From contig JAUVTI010000096.1 in NCBI GenBank assembly GCA_030601605.1, positions 1 through 7,406 on the forward strand: DNA of 7,406 nucleotides, given 5' to 3'. Shown here in pieces: positions 1 through 5,808 of this stretch. Position 1 is the stretch's first letter. Every line of letters starts with the position of its first letter. The translations under genes were made by a program, and so were the position numbers. The DNA comes from Gemmatimonadales bacterium. GTDB lineage: Bacteria > Gemmatimonadota > Gemmatimonadetes > Gemmatimonadales > GWC2-71-9. The notes under the pieces were generated by a model. The model was not told where the DNA came from. It saw nothing but the letters and a program-made list of their open reading frames with translations, and searched no databases.

Positions 1-666
1 GCCGCTCACGCCCTGGAGATCCTGATCGGAGGACTCCATCGGCTCGGTGTACTCGCCGTCGTTGAACGCCTCGAGCACCAGGTCGCCCTCCTCCGCACGG
101 GTGGCCACGGTGAGCGTGCCGCTCCGATTGGCGGTGAGCACGTACCAATCCCAGTAGTCGCCCGCGTTCCCGTCGATGGAGTTCCCGACCGTTTGCTGCT
201 CCACCGCGAGCACGATGGCGCCGCTCGGCGAGCCGTCGGGGTCGGGTGGCACCTCGAGGTCGGGGAACGCGACCCAGGACGATCCCAGCCGGAACGTGGA
301 CTTGCCCCATCCGTACGTCTCGACCCGGACCAAGTAGGTGCCGGCGCGCGGGATGGTGACCGCGAACTGCTCGGCGCCGCTGTTGCCGCCCAGGTCCTGA
401 TCGGAGTCACCGTTGGGGAGCGGCTGCCCGTCCGCGTCCGTCACGCGCAGCACGAGATCCGTTTCGTCGGCTGACCGGACGATGACAGTCAGGATGCCGG
501 CCGATGCGGCGCGGAACGCGAACGTGGCAACCTCTTCGTCACTCGTCGTTCCGCCCACAATCTGTCCCGGCTCCAGCCGTTGTGCGCCGGCCTTGGATGC
601 CAGAGAGACGCCGGCCAGGAGGAAGGCCAGCGTGGCGAGTGCGTATCGGGTGAGGGGGCGTTTCAT
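1..666 (-). CDS. Exported protein with tandem PPC-like beta domains (C-terminus cut by window edge)
   Basis: An open frame runs from ATG at 666 through the window edge, giving 222 residues with no stop. The start is well supported: AAGGAG lies at 678-673, 6 nt upstream. Residues 1-28 form a Sec signal peptide: basic MKRPLTR, a hydrophobic core about 8-23, then A26-G27-A28, a likely signal peptidase I site before Q29. The mature part contains two similar units about 125 residues apart. Each has a Q-x-V-G opening, S-G/A-G-x-L-T-V, D-L-V-L, and a near-identical acidic loop (SDQDLGGNSG at 88-97, SDQDLQGVSG at 213-222). This pattern, with PRAGTYLVRVE between, resembles bacterial pre-peptidase C-terminal (PPC) domains, small beta-sandwich modules often appended to secreted peptidases and other exported proteins. 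No catalytic domain is visible in the part present; one could lie beyond position 1. It diverges from the lipoprotein gene at 817. Family assignment is from pattern recognition only. Confidence 0.8.
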   Translation of the reverse strand, partial: MKRPLTRYALATLAFLLAGVSLASKAGAQRLEPGQIVGGTTSDEEVATFAFRAASAGILTVIVRSADETDLVLRVTDADGQPLPNGDSDQDLGGNSGAEQFAVTIPRAGTYLVRVETYGWGKSTFRLGSSWVAFPDLEVPPDPDGSPSGAIVLAVEQQTVGNSIDGNAGDYWDWYVLTANRSGTLTVATRAEEGDLVLEAFNDGEYTEPMESSDQDLQGVSG

Positions 667-672
667 GAACGG

Positions 673-678
673 CTCCTT
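673..678 (-). promoter_or_regulatory. Shine-Dalgarno of the PPC-domain gene
   Basis: AAGGAG on the minus strand, 6 nt from the ATG at 666. It fixes the start of the exported protein. A TAGACT hexamer at 714-709 (minus) could be its -10, but no convincing -35 is visible. Confidence 0.7.
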
Positions 679-741
679 GTGCGGGACGAGATCGGCCCTC
701 GAACGCTAAGTCTAGCGCGGTTCCGGCCGGCCGCTGTGATA

Positions 742-770
742 TTGGCTACAGGGCGGCCGCGTCCTATAGT
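742..770 (+). promoter_or_regulatory. Sigma-70-type promoter for the CsgG/LpoB-like lipoprotein
   Basis: TTGGCT (742-747) and TATAGT (765-770) are separated by exactly 17 bp. Transcription would start near 777, leaving about 40 nt of leader before the ATG at 817. It lies in the 150-bp divergent spacer shared with the PPC-domain gene, so a factor binding here could affect both. Hexamer match and spacing are seen; activity is inferred. Confidence 0.6.
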
Positions 771-816
771 GGTATCTATCCGGCTGCTGAGTCGCCTCGA
801 ATTCCCGGGGGTTCAT

Positions 817-1437
817 ATGCGTGTCGGCGGACGTGTGTTGGCTGCGGTGGTGTCGGTCCTGGCGGTCGCGGGGTGTGGCGGAACCAGGGTGCAGGTGGCC
901 CCCCGTCTCGACCTCGTCCCCTTCCAACAACTGGCCCTGGTGACGTTCACCATCGAGAACGCCAAGGGCTCTCTCAACCAGGTCGCCACCGACCGCTTCG
1001 CCGTCGAGATGCTCGGCGCGCAGAGCGGGTACGAGCTGTTGGAGCTGGGGGAGCAACAGTATCTGCTCGACGCTACCGGAGCGAGCCGCTTCGGGCCGAC
1101 CGAGGCCCGTATGATCGGTGAGGAGCAGGGCGTGCCAGCCGTGTTCTTCGGTCACATGATCGTCTCCAACGTGAAGCCGAGCGCCTCGATCTCCGGGATC
1201 CCGCGGGTCGGGATTGAGGTGAGCGTGGAGCTCACGGTGCGGCTCCTTTCCACGGAGTCCGGCGGCACGATCTGGAGCGCCTCATCGCGCTCGACCGCGG
1301 TCGTTGGAGAGGTGGCCTTCGATGGCGGGATTCCCTCGTTCGGCGCGCGCGATCCGGCCGATGCGTATGGAGACCTGGTGGACGTCCTGGTCTGGGAGGT
1401 GACGCGCGACATGCGGCCCACGTACAGGAGCCAGTAG
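817..1437 (+). CDS. CsgG/LpoB-like outer-envelope lipoprotein, hypothetical
   Basis: 206 residues from ATG at 817. The frame is open further upstream, but this start is chosen because it begins a clean lipoprotein signal: R2, R6, hydrophobic 7-18, and lipobox V17-A18-G19-C20. C20 would be lipidated and become the mature N-terminus. A G-run (807-811) 5 nt upstream can act as a weak SD. The mature part resembles the alpha/beta fold of CsgG/HfaB and LpoB: an early strand (residues 37-46, QQLALVTFTI), an amphipathic helix, then YELLELGEQQYLL (72-84), a helix leading to G-V-P-A-V-F-F-G (105-112), two long strands (131-144), and S-x-x-G-G-T-I-W-S-A (147-155). In those families such proteins oligomerise in the outer membrane or activate cell-wall enzymes. 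The membrane-spanning insert of true CsgG is not evident, so a secretion pore is unlikely. It ends 40 nt before a hairpin and is followed by a convergent gene. The fold call is moderate; the role is unknown. Confidence 0.75.
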   Translation: MRVGGRVLAAVVSVLAVAGCGGTRVQVAPRLDLVPFQQLALVTFTIENAKGSLNQVATDRFAVEMLGAQSGYELLELGEQQYLLDATGASRFGPTEARMIGEEQGVPAVFFGHMIVSNVKPSASISGIPRVGIEVSVELTVRLLSTESGGTIWSASSRSTAVVGEVAFDGGIPSFGARDPADAYGDLVDVLVWEVTRDMRPTYRSQ

Positions 1438-1476
1438 GGACCCTTCCGGCGACCCCGTCCCGGGAGCCATGAAGAG

Positions 1477-1510
1477 GGGCCCGGCAATGATGCCGGGCCC
1501 TCTCGATTTC
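1477..1510 (+). terminator. Intrinsic terminator between convergent genes
   Basis: A perfect 10-bp GC-rich stem, GGGCCCGGCA (1477-1486) against TGCCGGGCCC (1491-1500), has an ATGA loop, extended by one G-T wobble. On the plus strand it is followed by TCTCGATTTC, a poor U-tract. It sits between the lipoprotein stop (1437) and the end of the M24 gene (1541) and may serve both, though neither side has a strong U-run. Confidence 0.65.
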
Positions 1511-1540
1511 GGCGCGTGCAACTGTGCCACTAGCGGCGCA

Positions 1541-2722
1541 TCAGGACGGGCGGTAAGCCCAGCTCAGCTCCTCAGGCAGCGCGTTGAAGTTCTCACACCC
1601 GTGTTCCGTAACCACGATCATGTCCTCGAGCCGAACGCCGCCGATCGGGTGGTGGTAGAGCCCGGGCTCGATCGTCAGCACGTCACCCACCACCAGCTCC
1701 GGTCCCAGCCGGTCGAGCAGGGGCGGCTCGTGCACTTCCAGCCCGACGCCGTGCCCGGTGCCGTGGACCATGGCGCACGCGTCCTCGGCGACCTCGCTGG
1801 GCCTCCCCACCTCGTAGCCGTGCCCCCTCAGGGTCCGCGCGGTGACCTCGTGTATCGACTCACCCGTCACACCCGGCCTCACCGCGGCGATCGCGGCTGC
1901 CTTTGCCGCCGCAACCGCGTCGCGCATGCTGGCCAGCTCCGGTGAGATCGCGCCATGCACTACCGTGCGCGTGCAGTCCCCGTAGTAGAACGTCTCACGA
2001 TTGCGCGGGAAGATGTCGACGATGACCGGCTCTCCCGTGCGCAGAGGGCCGGATCCGATGTTGTGACAGTCCGCTCCATCGGCGCCGCCCGCGATGATGC
2101 TCGGCGGAGCCTGGTATCCCCGCTCCACGAGGAACAGGTCGACGGCGCTGCGCACTCGCTCCGAGGTCAGGAGTTGACCGTTGACGTGCAGCGTGCCGTC
2201 CGCCGAAGCGCCGGCATTCGCGATCAGCTCGCACGCCATGCGAATGGCCTCTTCGGTCAGACGCTGCGACTCGCGGAGGTGGCCGATCTCATCGGCGTCC
2301 TTGGTGCGGCGCTCGATCACTCCGAGCTCCGGATCGCACTCGATCCGAATCCCGGCCTTGTGAATGAAGTGGGCGAAGATGAAGGGGAGCGACCGGTCGG
2401 CCACGACGGACTCTATGTCGGAGCGGCGCAGGAATTCGGCGACGGACTGTGCCGTGGCAGTCTCGCGGTCGCCCGAGAGGCCTCCTTCTGGCGCGAAGTC
2501 GGCGGGGCAGGCGAAGCTGTCGGCACGCGCGTGCTTCCTCGCGCGCGCAAGCTCGATGTCGCGGATGATGAGTGTGGTGGTGACGTCTCCGTTGGCGCCT
2601 GGGGCGTCGATGACCGCCGCCGGATCTCCCACGACGAATCGGATCTTCCGGTAGAGGTTCATGTTCTCGGCAGGAATGCCCGCCAGGAGCGTCGCACGCC
2701 TGGCTGCGTCACGCTTGGTCAT
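1541..2722 (-). CDS. M24 family metallopeptidase (Xaa-Pro aminopeptidase/prolidase-like)
   Basis: 393 residues, with no signal peptide, so probably cytoplasmic. Family members hydrolyse peptide bonds next to proline, or are non-proteolytic relatives such as creatinase, using two metal ions in a pita-bread fold. Residues about 1-140 form a divergent creatinase-like N-terminal domain; about 145-393 form the catalytic domain. All five expected metal ligands are present: D236 (IVDIFP), D249 (YGDCTRT), H324 (GTGHGVG), E352 (TIEPG) and E366 (VRLED). H220 (DCHN) and H331 (EVHE) match the substrate-side histidines of the family. The two aspartates are 13 residues apart, whereas E. coli MetAP (D97/D108) and AMPP (D260/D271) have 11. 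The start at 2722 lacks an SD, but a TANNNT hexamer lies 6 nt upstream, consistent with a leaderless message; M21 is the alternative start. It stands alone, convergent with the lipoprotein gene. Exact substrate cannot be read from sequence. Confidence 0.9.
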   Translation of the reverse strand: MTKRDAARRATLLAGIPAENMNLYRKIRFVVGDPAAVIDAPGANGDVTTTLIIRDIELARARKHARADSFACPADFAPEGGLSGDRETATAQSVAEFLRRSDIESVVADRSLPFIFAHFIHKAGIRIECDPELGVIERRTKDADEIGHLRESQRLTEEAIRMACELIANAGASADGTLHVNGQLLTSERVRSAVDLFLVERGYQAPPSIIAGGADGADCHNIGSGPLRTGEPVIVDIFPRNRETFYYGDCTRTVVHGAISPELASMRDAVAAAKAAAIAAVRPGVTGESIHEVTARTLRGHGYEVGRPSEVAEDACAMVHGTGHGVGLEVHEPPLLDRLGPELVVGDVLTIEPGLYHHPIGGVRLEDMIVVTEHGCENFNALPEELSWAYRPS

Positions 2723-2734
2723 GAAGCCACGATA
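2723..2734 (-). promoter_or_regulatory. Candidate leaderless promoter (-10) of the M24 peptidase gene
   Basis: On the minus strand TATCGT (2734-2729) is followed by 6 nt and then the ATG at 2722. A transcript from it would begin at or next to the start codon, which would explain the missing SD. A weak TTCCGC lies 17 bp further upstream. Inference from spacing only. Confidence 0.35.
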
Positions 2735-2831
2735 CCGCTTCGGTCCTCACGGCGGAAGCAGACCGGGCGGGCTCGACTTGCCTGCCCCCCCTACCGTAAT
2801 GTCCTGGAAGGGGTTACCTTCATCGCGCGTT

Positions 2832-2913
2832 CGGCGTGCCTGGTTTGGCGCGCCACAGTACCGGAGAACACTGCAAAGGGGATCTGGCACGCCGCAGATT
2901 CCCTTGTTTTTTT
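2832..2913 (+). terminator. Intrinsic terminator upstream of csp, with a competing pairing (sRNA end or attenuator)
   Basis: An 11-bp stem (2876-2886 with 2895-2905, one G-U pair) and 8-nt loop (2887-2894) are followed after one base by seven T (2907-2913): a strong plus-strand terminator. No plus-strand gene lies upstream; the nearest gene is the oppositely oriented M24 peptidase. CGGCGTGCC at 2832-2840 is a perfect 9-base complement of 2886-2894, which is the loop plus the top stem base, so a mutually exclusive or pseudoknotted pairing is possible. It may end a small RNA starting in about 2735-2830, or act as a transcription attenuator in a long csp leader. The hairpin and U-run are seen directly; the regulatory role is inference. 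I recognise no known riboswitch class. Confidence 0.65.
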
Positions 2914-3055
2914 GTCCACGCCGAAGGGGCGGTTTCGACCGATCACCAACGGCAGCCCAACGCGGGGGCGATTCACCGCGAATGCTGATGAGCGATCGGT
3001 ATGTGCGGCATGTCCGGACTCCGACGAACATCAACACAACACCAAGGAGTACGGT
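2914..3055 (+). promoter_or_regulatory. 5' region of the cold-shock gene (structured leader)
   Basis: This is the remainder of the 333-bp gap between the M24 and csp genes. It has no credible ORF. Visible structure: a small hairpin CGGT-TTCG-ACCG at 2930-2941, and a 7-base long-range complement ACCGATC (2938-2944) with GATCGGT (2994-3000), which would compete with that hairpin. The last 40 nt before the SD are A/C-rich and probably unstructured, which favours ribosome loading. I found no clean -35/-10 pair. Cold-shock genes of other bacteria often have long, temperature-responsive 5' UTRs; that it applies here is inference. Confidence 0.4.
3044..3049 (+). promoter_or_regulatory. Shine-Dalgarno of csp
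   Basis: AAGGAG with a 6-nt spacer to the ATG at 3056. It selects this start over the many in-frame upstream codons, since the frame is open back to about 1955 only as an antisense shadow of the M24 gene. Confidence 0.85.
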
Positions 3056-3268
3056 ATGCGTGTCACAGGAACCGTGAAGTGGTTCAACGACAGCAAGGGC
3101 TTCGGCTTCCTCACGCGTGAGGACGGCGAAAAGGACTGCTTCGTCCATCACTCGGCCATTCAGGGTGGCGGCTTCAAGTCGCTGCGCGAGGGCGAGAAGG
3201 TGGAGTTCGACGTCGTGCAGGGCCAGAAGGGCCCGGCGGCCGAGAACGTCACCAAGATGGAGGAGTAA
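3056..3268 (+). CDS. Cold-shock domain protein (CspA family)
   Basis: 70 residues, the normal length of a single-domain bacterial Csp: a five-stranded OB-fold that binds single-stranded RNA and DNA and acts as an RNA chaperone in the cytoplasm. Diagnostic features run in order: G5-T-V-K-W-F-N (5-11), RNP1 core K14-G-F-G-F18, RNP2 as C28-F-V-H-H32 followed by SAI, G37-GG-FKSL, the EGEKVEFDV strand (46-54) and the GPAAENV C-terminal strand (59-65). Aromatic nucleic-acid-binding residues W9, F16, F18 and F29 are intact, with H31 and H32 in RNP2. Translation start is set by a strong SD. The gene is monocistronic: it ends 28 nt before a strong terminator. Its non-coding upstream region is unusually structured. 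Whether it is cold-inducible or constitutive cannot be told from sequence; many family members are not cold-induced. Confidence 0.97.
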   Translation: MRVTGTVKWFNDSKGFGFLTREDGEKDCFVHHSAIQGGGFKSLREGEKVEFDVVQGQKGPAAENVTKMEE

Positions 3269-3296
3269 GTCGGCCTGAGCTGACGCTGATGTAAGG

Positions 3297-3331
3297 CGGG
3301 GCCGCCTCGAGCATTCGAGGCGGCCCCGTTT
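3297..3331 (+). terminator. Intrinsic terminator of csp
   Basis: A perfect 14-bp stem (3297-3310 with 3315-3328) has a GCAT loop and is followed by TTT then GCGTT. It lies between the csp stop and the convergent NmrA-like gene ending at 3351. The short U-run is compensated by a very stable stem. The minus-strand side lacks a U-run, so it is mainly a csp terminator. Confidence 0.85.
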
Positions 3332-3350
3332 GCGTTGCTACACCCACTAC

Positions 3351-4214
3351 TCAGTTCCAGGACGCGCTCGCTGCCCACTCCTCGAGCGATGTCGGCTCGA
3401 TTCCGTACTCCTTGGCGTTCCCCCGGATGTCGGTGTCGTAACCCACGCGACCGAACCACTCGAACATCGTTGCGAAGTCGTCGCTGAACTTCCGTACCTC
3501 CTCGATCGGGACCTGGAAGAAGGAGATCGGCTTGTCGGAGGCCTTGCCGATGATCTCGGCCGCCTGCGGCATCGTCACGTCGTCGCCCGCGAGCTCGATC
3601 GCCTTGCCGTTCATCGTGTCGTGCTGCTCGAACGCCATGCGGCCGTACTTGCCGATGTCGGCCAGGGCGATCATCTGCAGCTTCGTGTCGGGAGGCATGC
3701 TGATCGCGAGGTTCCCATCGTCGATGGCCGGCTTGTACCACGGCGACAGGAAGTTCTCCATGAAGAAGACCGGGCGCAGCACCGTGTGAGACGGGAAGCC
3801 CAGGCTGCGGACCTTCTCTTCGATCCGGAACTTGTTGTCGAAGTGGGGGATTCCCGTCTTGCGGTCCGCGCCGCCGACCGACGTGTACACGAAGTGCTGC
3901 ACGCCGGCGTCCTTTGCGAGCTGGGCGATGCGCTTGCCCTGCTTCTCCTCGCCGTCGATGCCGGCCTCCCAGCTGTTCTGCACGGCGAACACGCCCCAGA
4001 CTCCAGCGAGTGCGGCTTCGAGCGAGGTGGTGTCGTCGAGGTCACCCGCAACGACCTCGGCTCCGAGCGCGGCCAACGCCTGCGCGGCGTCGCCGTCCGG
4101 CTTGCGGGTCATGGCGCGCACTGCGTGGCCGGCGGCCAACAGCTCCCGCGCCACGGCGCCGCCCTGCTGTCCGGTCGCGCCGGTTACCAGGATCTTGTCC
4201 TTGCCTGTCTGCAT
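3351..4214 (-). CDS. NmrA-like NAD(P)-binding protein (atypical SDR)
   Basis: 287 residues from ATG at 4214. A TTG at 4280 would add 22 residues, but the ATG is preferred because a GGAG lies about 9 nt upstream and the Rossmann strand follows at once (KILVTGATG). The dinucleotide loop is T-G12-A-T-G15-Q-Q-G18, followed by R-x-x-R-K-P (the usual NADP phosphate region), GDLDD and an F-V-Y-T-S-V-G-G segment. Then come I-P-H-F-D-N-K, ending in K where classical SDRs have YxxxK, and LRPVFFMENF, typical of the NmrA/HSCARG group. Such proteins are redox sensors or NAD(P)H-dependent reductases; the classical SDR Ser-Tyr-Lys triad is not evident. It is divergent from the DEAD-box gene across 348 bp and convergent with csp. 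A possible promoter, TTGGCA (4280-4275), 17 bp, CATCTT (4257-4252), has a poor -10. Substrate unknown. Confidence 0.9.
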   Translation of the reverse strand: MQTGKDKILVTGATGQQGGAVARELLAAGHAVRAMTRKPDGDAAQALAALGAEVVAGDLDDTTSLEAALAGVWGVFAVQNSWEAGIDGEEKQGKRIAQLAKDAGVQHFVYTSVGGADRKTGIPHFDNKFRIEEKVRSLGFPSHTVLRPVFFMENFLSPWYKPAIDDGNLAISMPPDTKLQMIALADIGKYGRMAFEQHDTMNGKAIELAGDDVTMPQAAEIIGKASDKPISFFQVPIEEVRKFSDDFATMFEWFGRVGYDTDIRGNAKEYGIEPTSLEEWAASASWN

Positions 4215-4562
4215 CTTGGGTTGCTCCGTCAGGTGTGGATGAATCACTGGTAAGATGCTCGGGATTGGTGGGGCTGCCAAGGGGGAGGGTCGGGGGTAAC
4301 CGCAGAGGATCCACGGAGGGCGCCGGTTTTGGGCCCAACACTGGCTTTTCGCCCAAATCCGACTACCTTTCTCGTCGAAGTCGAACCGCGAGCTGGCATC
4401 TTCTCACTTCGGTAGGACGGTCCCCGCTCAGGATGGGTACCGGCGTACCAACCTCACGTCGCTTCATCCCCCTGGTTCAGACAATCAGAGGCAATGCGTT
4501 CCGGTGACACGGGTGTCACCCGGTATGCGTGCATTTACCAACTGAGGAGTGTTATCAGAAAG
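4215..4562. promoter_or_regulatory. Divergent intergenic region (NmrA-like / DEAD-box) with several palindromes
   Basis: 348 bp without a credible gene. It holds a 10-bp perfect palindrome TTGGGCCCAA (4329-4338) with a further half-site GCCCAAA at 4351-4357, which can also pair with TTTGGGC at 4328-4334. It also holds a short inverted repeat GGTAC-CGGC-GTACC (4436-4449) and the longer one at 4503-4520 (own entry). Base composition from about 4327 to 4500 is less GC-rich than the genes. The helicase has a GAGGAG at 4544-4549, but 13 nt from its ATG, which is longer than usual. No promoter hexamer pair is convincing on the plus strand. Confidence 0.4.
4503..4520. repeat. Perfect inverted repeat, candidate operator of the DEAD-box gene
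   Basis: GGTGACAC and GTGTCACC, 8-bp arms with a GG centre, lie 43 bp upstream of the helicase ATG. The 2-nt centre is too small for a stable RNA hairpin, so a dimeric DNA-binding protein site is more likely. A weak TTCCGG (4499-4504) and TATGCG (4524-4529) flank it, placing it where an operator would block a promoter. No known regulator consensus is recognised. Confidence 0.45.
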
Positions 4563-5777
4563 ATGTCATTCGAATCACTGGGCCTCGCGCCCGAACTCTT
4601 GAAGGCTGTCGCGGAGCGGGGCTACACGGAGCCCACTCCGATTCAGATGGAAGCGATTCCCGTGGGCCTGGCAGGCCGCGACCTGATCGGCTCGGCCCAG
4701 ACCGGGACGGGCAAGACGGCGGCGTTTCTGCTCCCGATCCTGCAGCGGCTGGACGAGAACCCGCGCCCGGGGACCCGCGCGCTCGTGCTGGTTCCGACGC
4801 GCGAGCTGGCCGAACAGGTACTGGAGAGCGCGCGCGCTTACGGCCGCCACTCCAACTTGGACTCCGTTGCTGTCTATGGCGGTGTGGCCATGGAGCCACA
4901 GACGCGCGCTCTGAGGAAGGGCGTCGCGATCGTGGTCGCCACGCCTGGACGCCTGCTCGACCACATGGGTCGTCGCAACACGGATTTCTCCGGGCTCGAA
5001 GTGTTGGTGCTGGACGAGGCGGACCGGATGCTCGATATGGGCTTCGCGCCCGATGTGAGGAAGATCCTCGACGCGCTGCCCGAGGAGCGCCAGACGCTGT
5101 TCTTCTCGGCCACGAGATCGGGCGACGTGGACCGTCTGGCAAAGCGTGCCCTCAAGGACCACGCGGCCGTCGAGATCGGCCGGCGCGCCGAGGTAGCCGA
5201 GGGTGTGGAGCACGTGCTCGTGGCGGTGGAGAAGAGTGAGAAGCGCGGCGCGCTTGCCAAGCTGCTGGAGGACCTTCCCCAAGGTCGCACGCTCGTATTC
5301 ACGCGTACCAAGCACGGTGCCGAGCGGCTCGCGCGCCAGCTGCGTCGCGAGGGCAATGAGGTGACGGCGCTGCACGGAGGCAAGACGCAGGCGCACCGCA
5401 ACAAGGCGCTGGAGCGGTTCAAGAGCGGCAAGATCAGCGTGCTGGTGGCGACCGACGTAGCTGCGCGCGGCATCGACGTGGACAACATCGTCATGGTCGT
5501 CAACTACGACGTGCCGAACGACCCGGAGATCTACGTGCACCGCGTGGGACGCACGGCGCGGGCGGGCGCGGAGGGCGTGGCGCTCACGCTGATGTCGCCC
5601 GACGAGTGGCTTCTGATGCGGGACATCGAGAAGCTGATGGGCCGGAGCTTCCCGCGAGAGGTAGTGCCGGGATTCGAGCCGTCCATTCCGCCGCTGCAGC
5701 CGGAGGACCGGCCCAAGCGGCCGGTGCGGCGGGGACGCTCGGTGAGGCCCAGGAGCGGCGCGGCGCGGAGACGGTAG
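4563..5777 (+). CDS. DEAD-box ATP-dependent RNA helicase (RhlE-like)
   Basis: 404 residues from ATG at 4563, where the Q-motif region begins (F3, GYTEPTPIQ 20-28); the frame is open further upstream but without family sequence. RecA domain 1 carries motif I AQTGTGKT (45-52), Ia PTREL (78-82), Ib TPGR (127-130), II DEAD (151-154) and III SAT (182-184). Domain 2 carries IV LVFTRT (244-249), LHGGKTQ (270-276), V ATDVAARG (296-303) and VI HRVGRTAR (326-333). All catalytic motifs are intact, so it should be an active ATP-dependent RNA unwinding enzyme acting in ribosome assembly or RNA decay. The C-terminus is a short Arg/Lys/Pro-rich tail (382-404), as in RhlE-type proteins, probably for general RNA contact; there is no DbpA- or CsdA-type RNA-binding domain. 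The gene is single, with its own terminator. A csp gene lies 1.3 kb upstream in the same orientation. The subfamily is less certain than the family. Confidence 0.97.
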   Translation: MSFESLGLAPELLKAVAERGYTEPTPIQMEAIPVGLAGRDLIGSAQTGTGKTAAFLLPILQRLDENPRPGTRALVLVPTRELAEQVLESARAYGRHSNLDSVAVYGGVAMEPQTRALRKGVAIVVATPGRLLDHMGRRNTDFSGLEVLVLDEADRMLDMGFAPDVRKILDALPEERQTLFFSATRSGDVDRLAKRALKDHAAVEIGRRAEVAEGVEHVLVAVEKSEKRGALAKLLEDLPQGRTLVFTRTKHGAERLARQLRREGNEVTALHGGKTQAHRNKALERFKSGKISVLVATDVAARGIDVDNIVMVVNYDVPNDPEIYVHRVGRTARAGAEGVALTLMSPDEWLLMRDIEKLMGRSFPREVVPGFEPSIPPLQPEDRPKRPVRRGRSVRPRSGAARRR

Positions 5778-5808
5778 TAGACCGCATCTGGCGCGCAACA
5801 AGCGTCTT

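Noticed and set aside
580..816. 79-residue upstream extension of the lipoprotein
   Set aside because: It would bury the lipobox signal peptide inside the protein and overlaps the start of the divergent PPC-domain gene.
2765..2787. Hairpin GGGCGGG / CCTGCCC as a terminator of an M24 antisense or other transcript
   Set aside because: Only 7 pairs including a G-U, and no U-run; common by chance in this composition.
1955..3055. Upstream in-frame extension of csp to a 437-residue protein
   Set aside because: The extension is antisense to the M24 gene and crosses the terminator hairpin. The 70-residue start has a strong SD and the exact family length.
4215..4280. TTG start at 4280 for the NmrA-like protein (22 extra residues)
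   Set aside because: The extra residues do not resemble the family; ATG at 4214 has an SD-like GGAG and begins right before the Rossmann strand.
4436..4449. GGTAC-CGGC-GTACC as an operator
   Set aside because: Five-base arms are too short to separate from chance; mentioned only as part of the spacer.
3914..4507. Plus-strand frame of 197 codons across the NmrA-like gene and the spacer
   Set aside because: Shadow composition (Arg/Pro/Ser-rich), no domain, no RBS.
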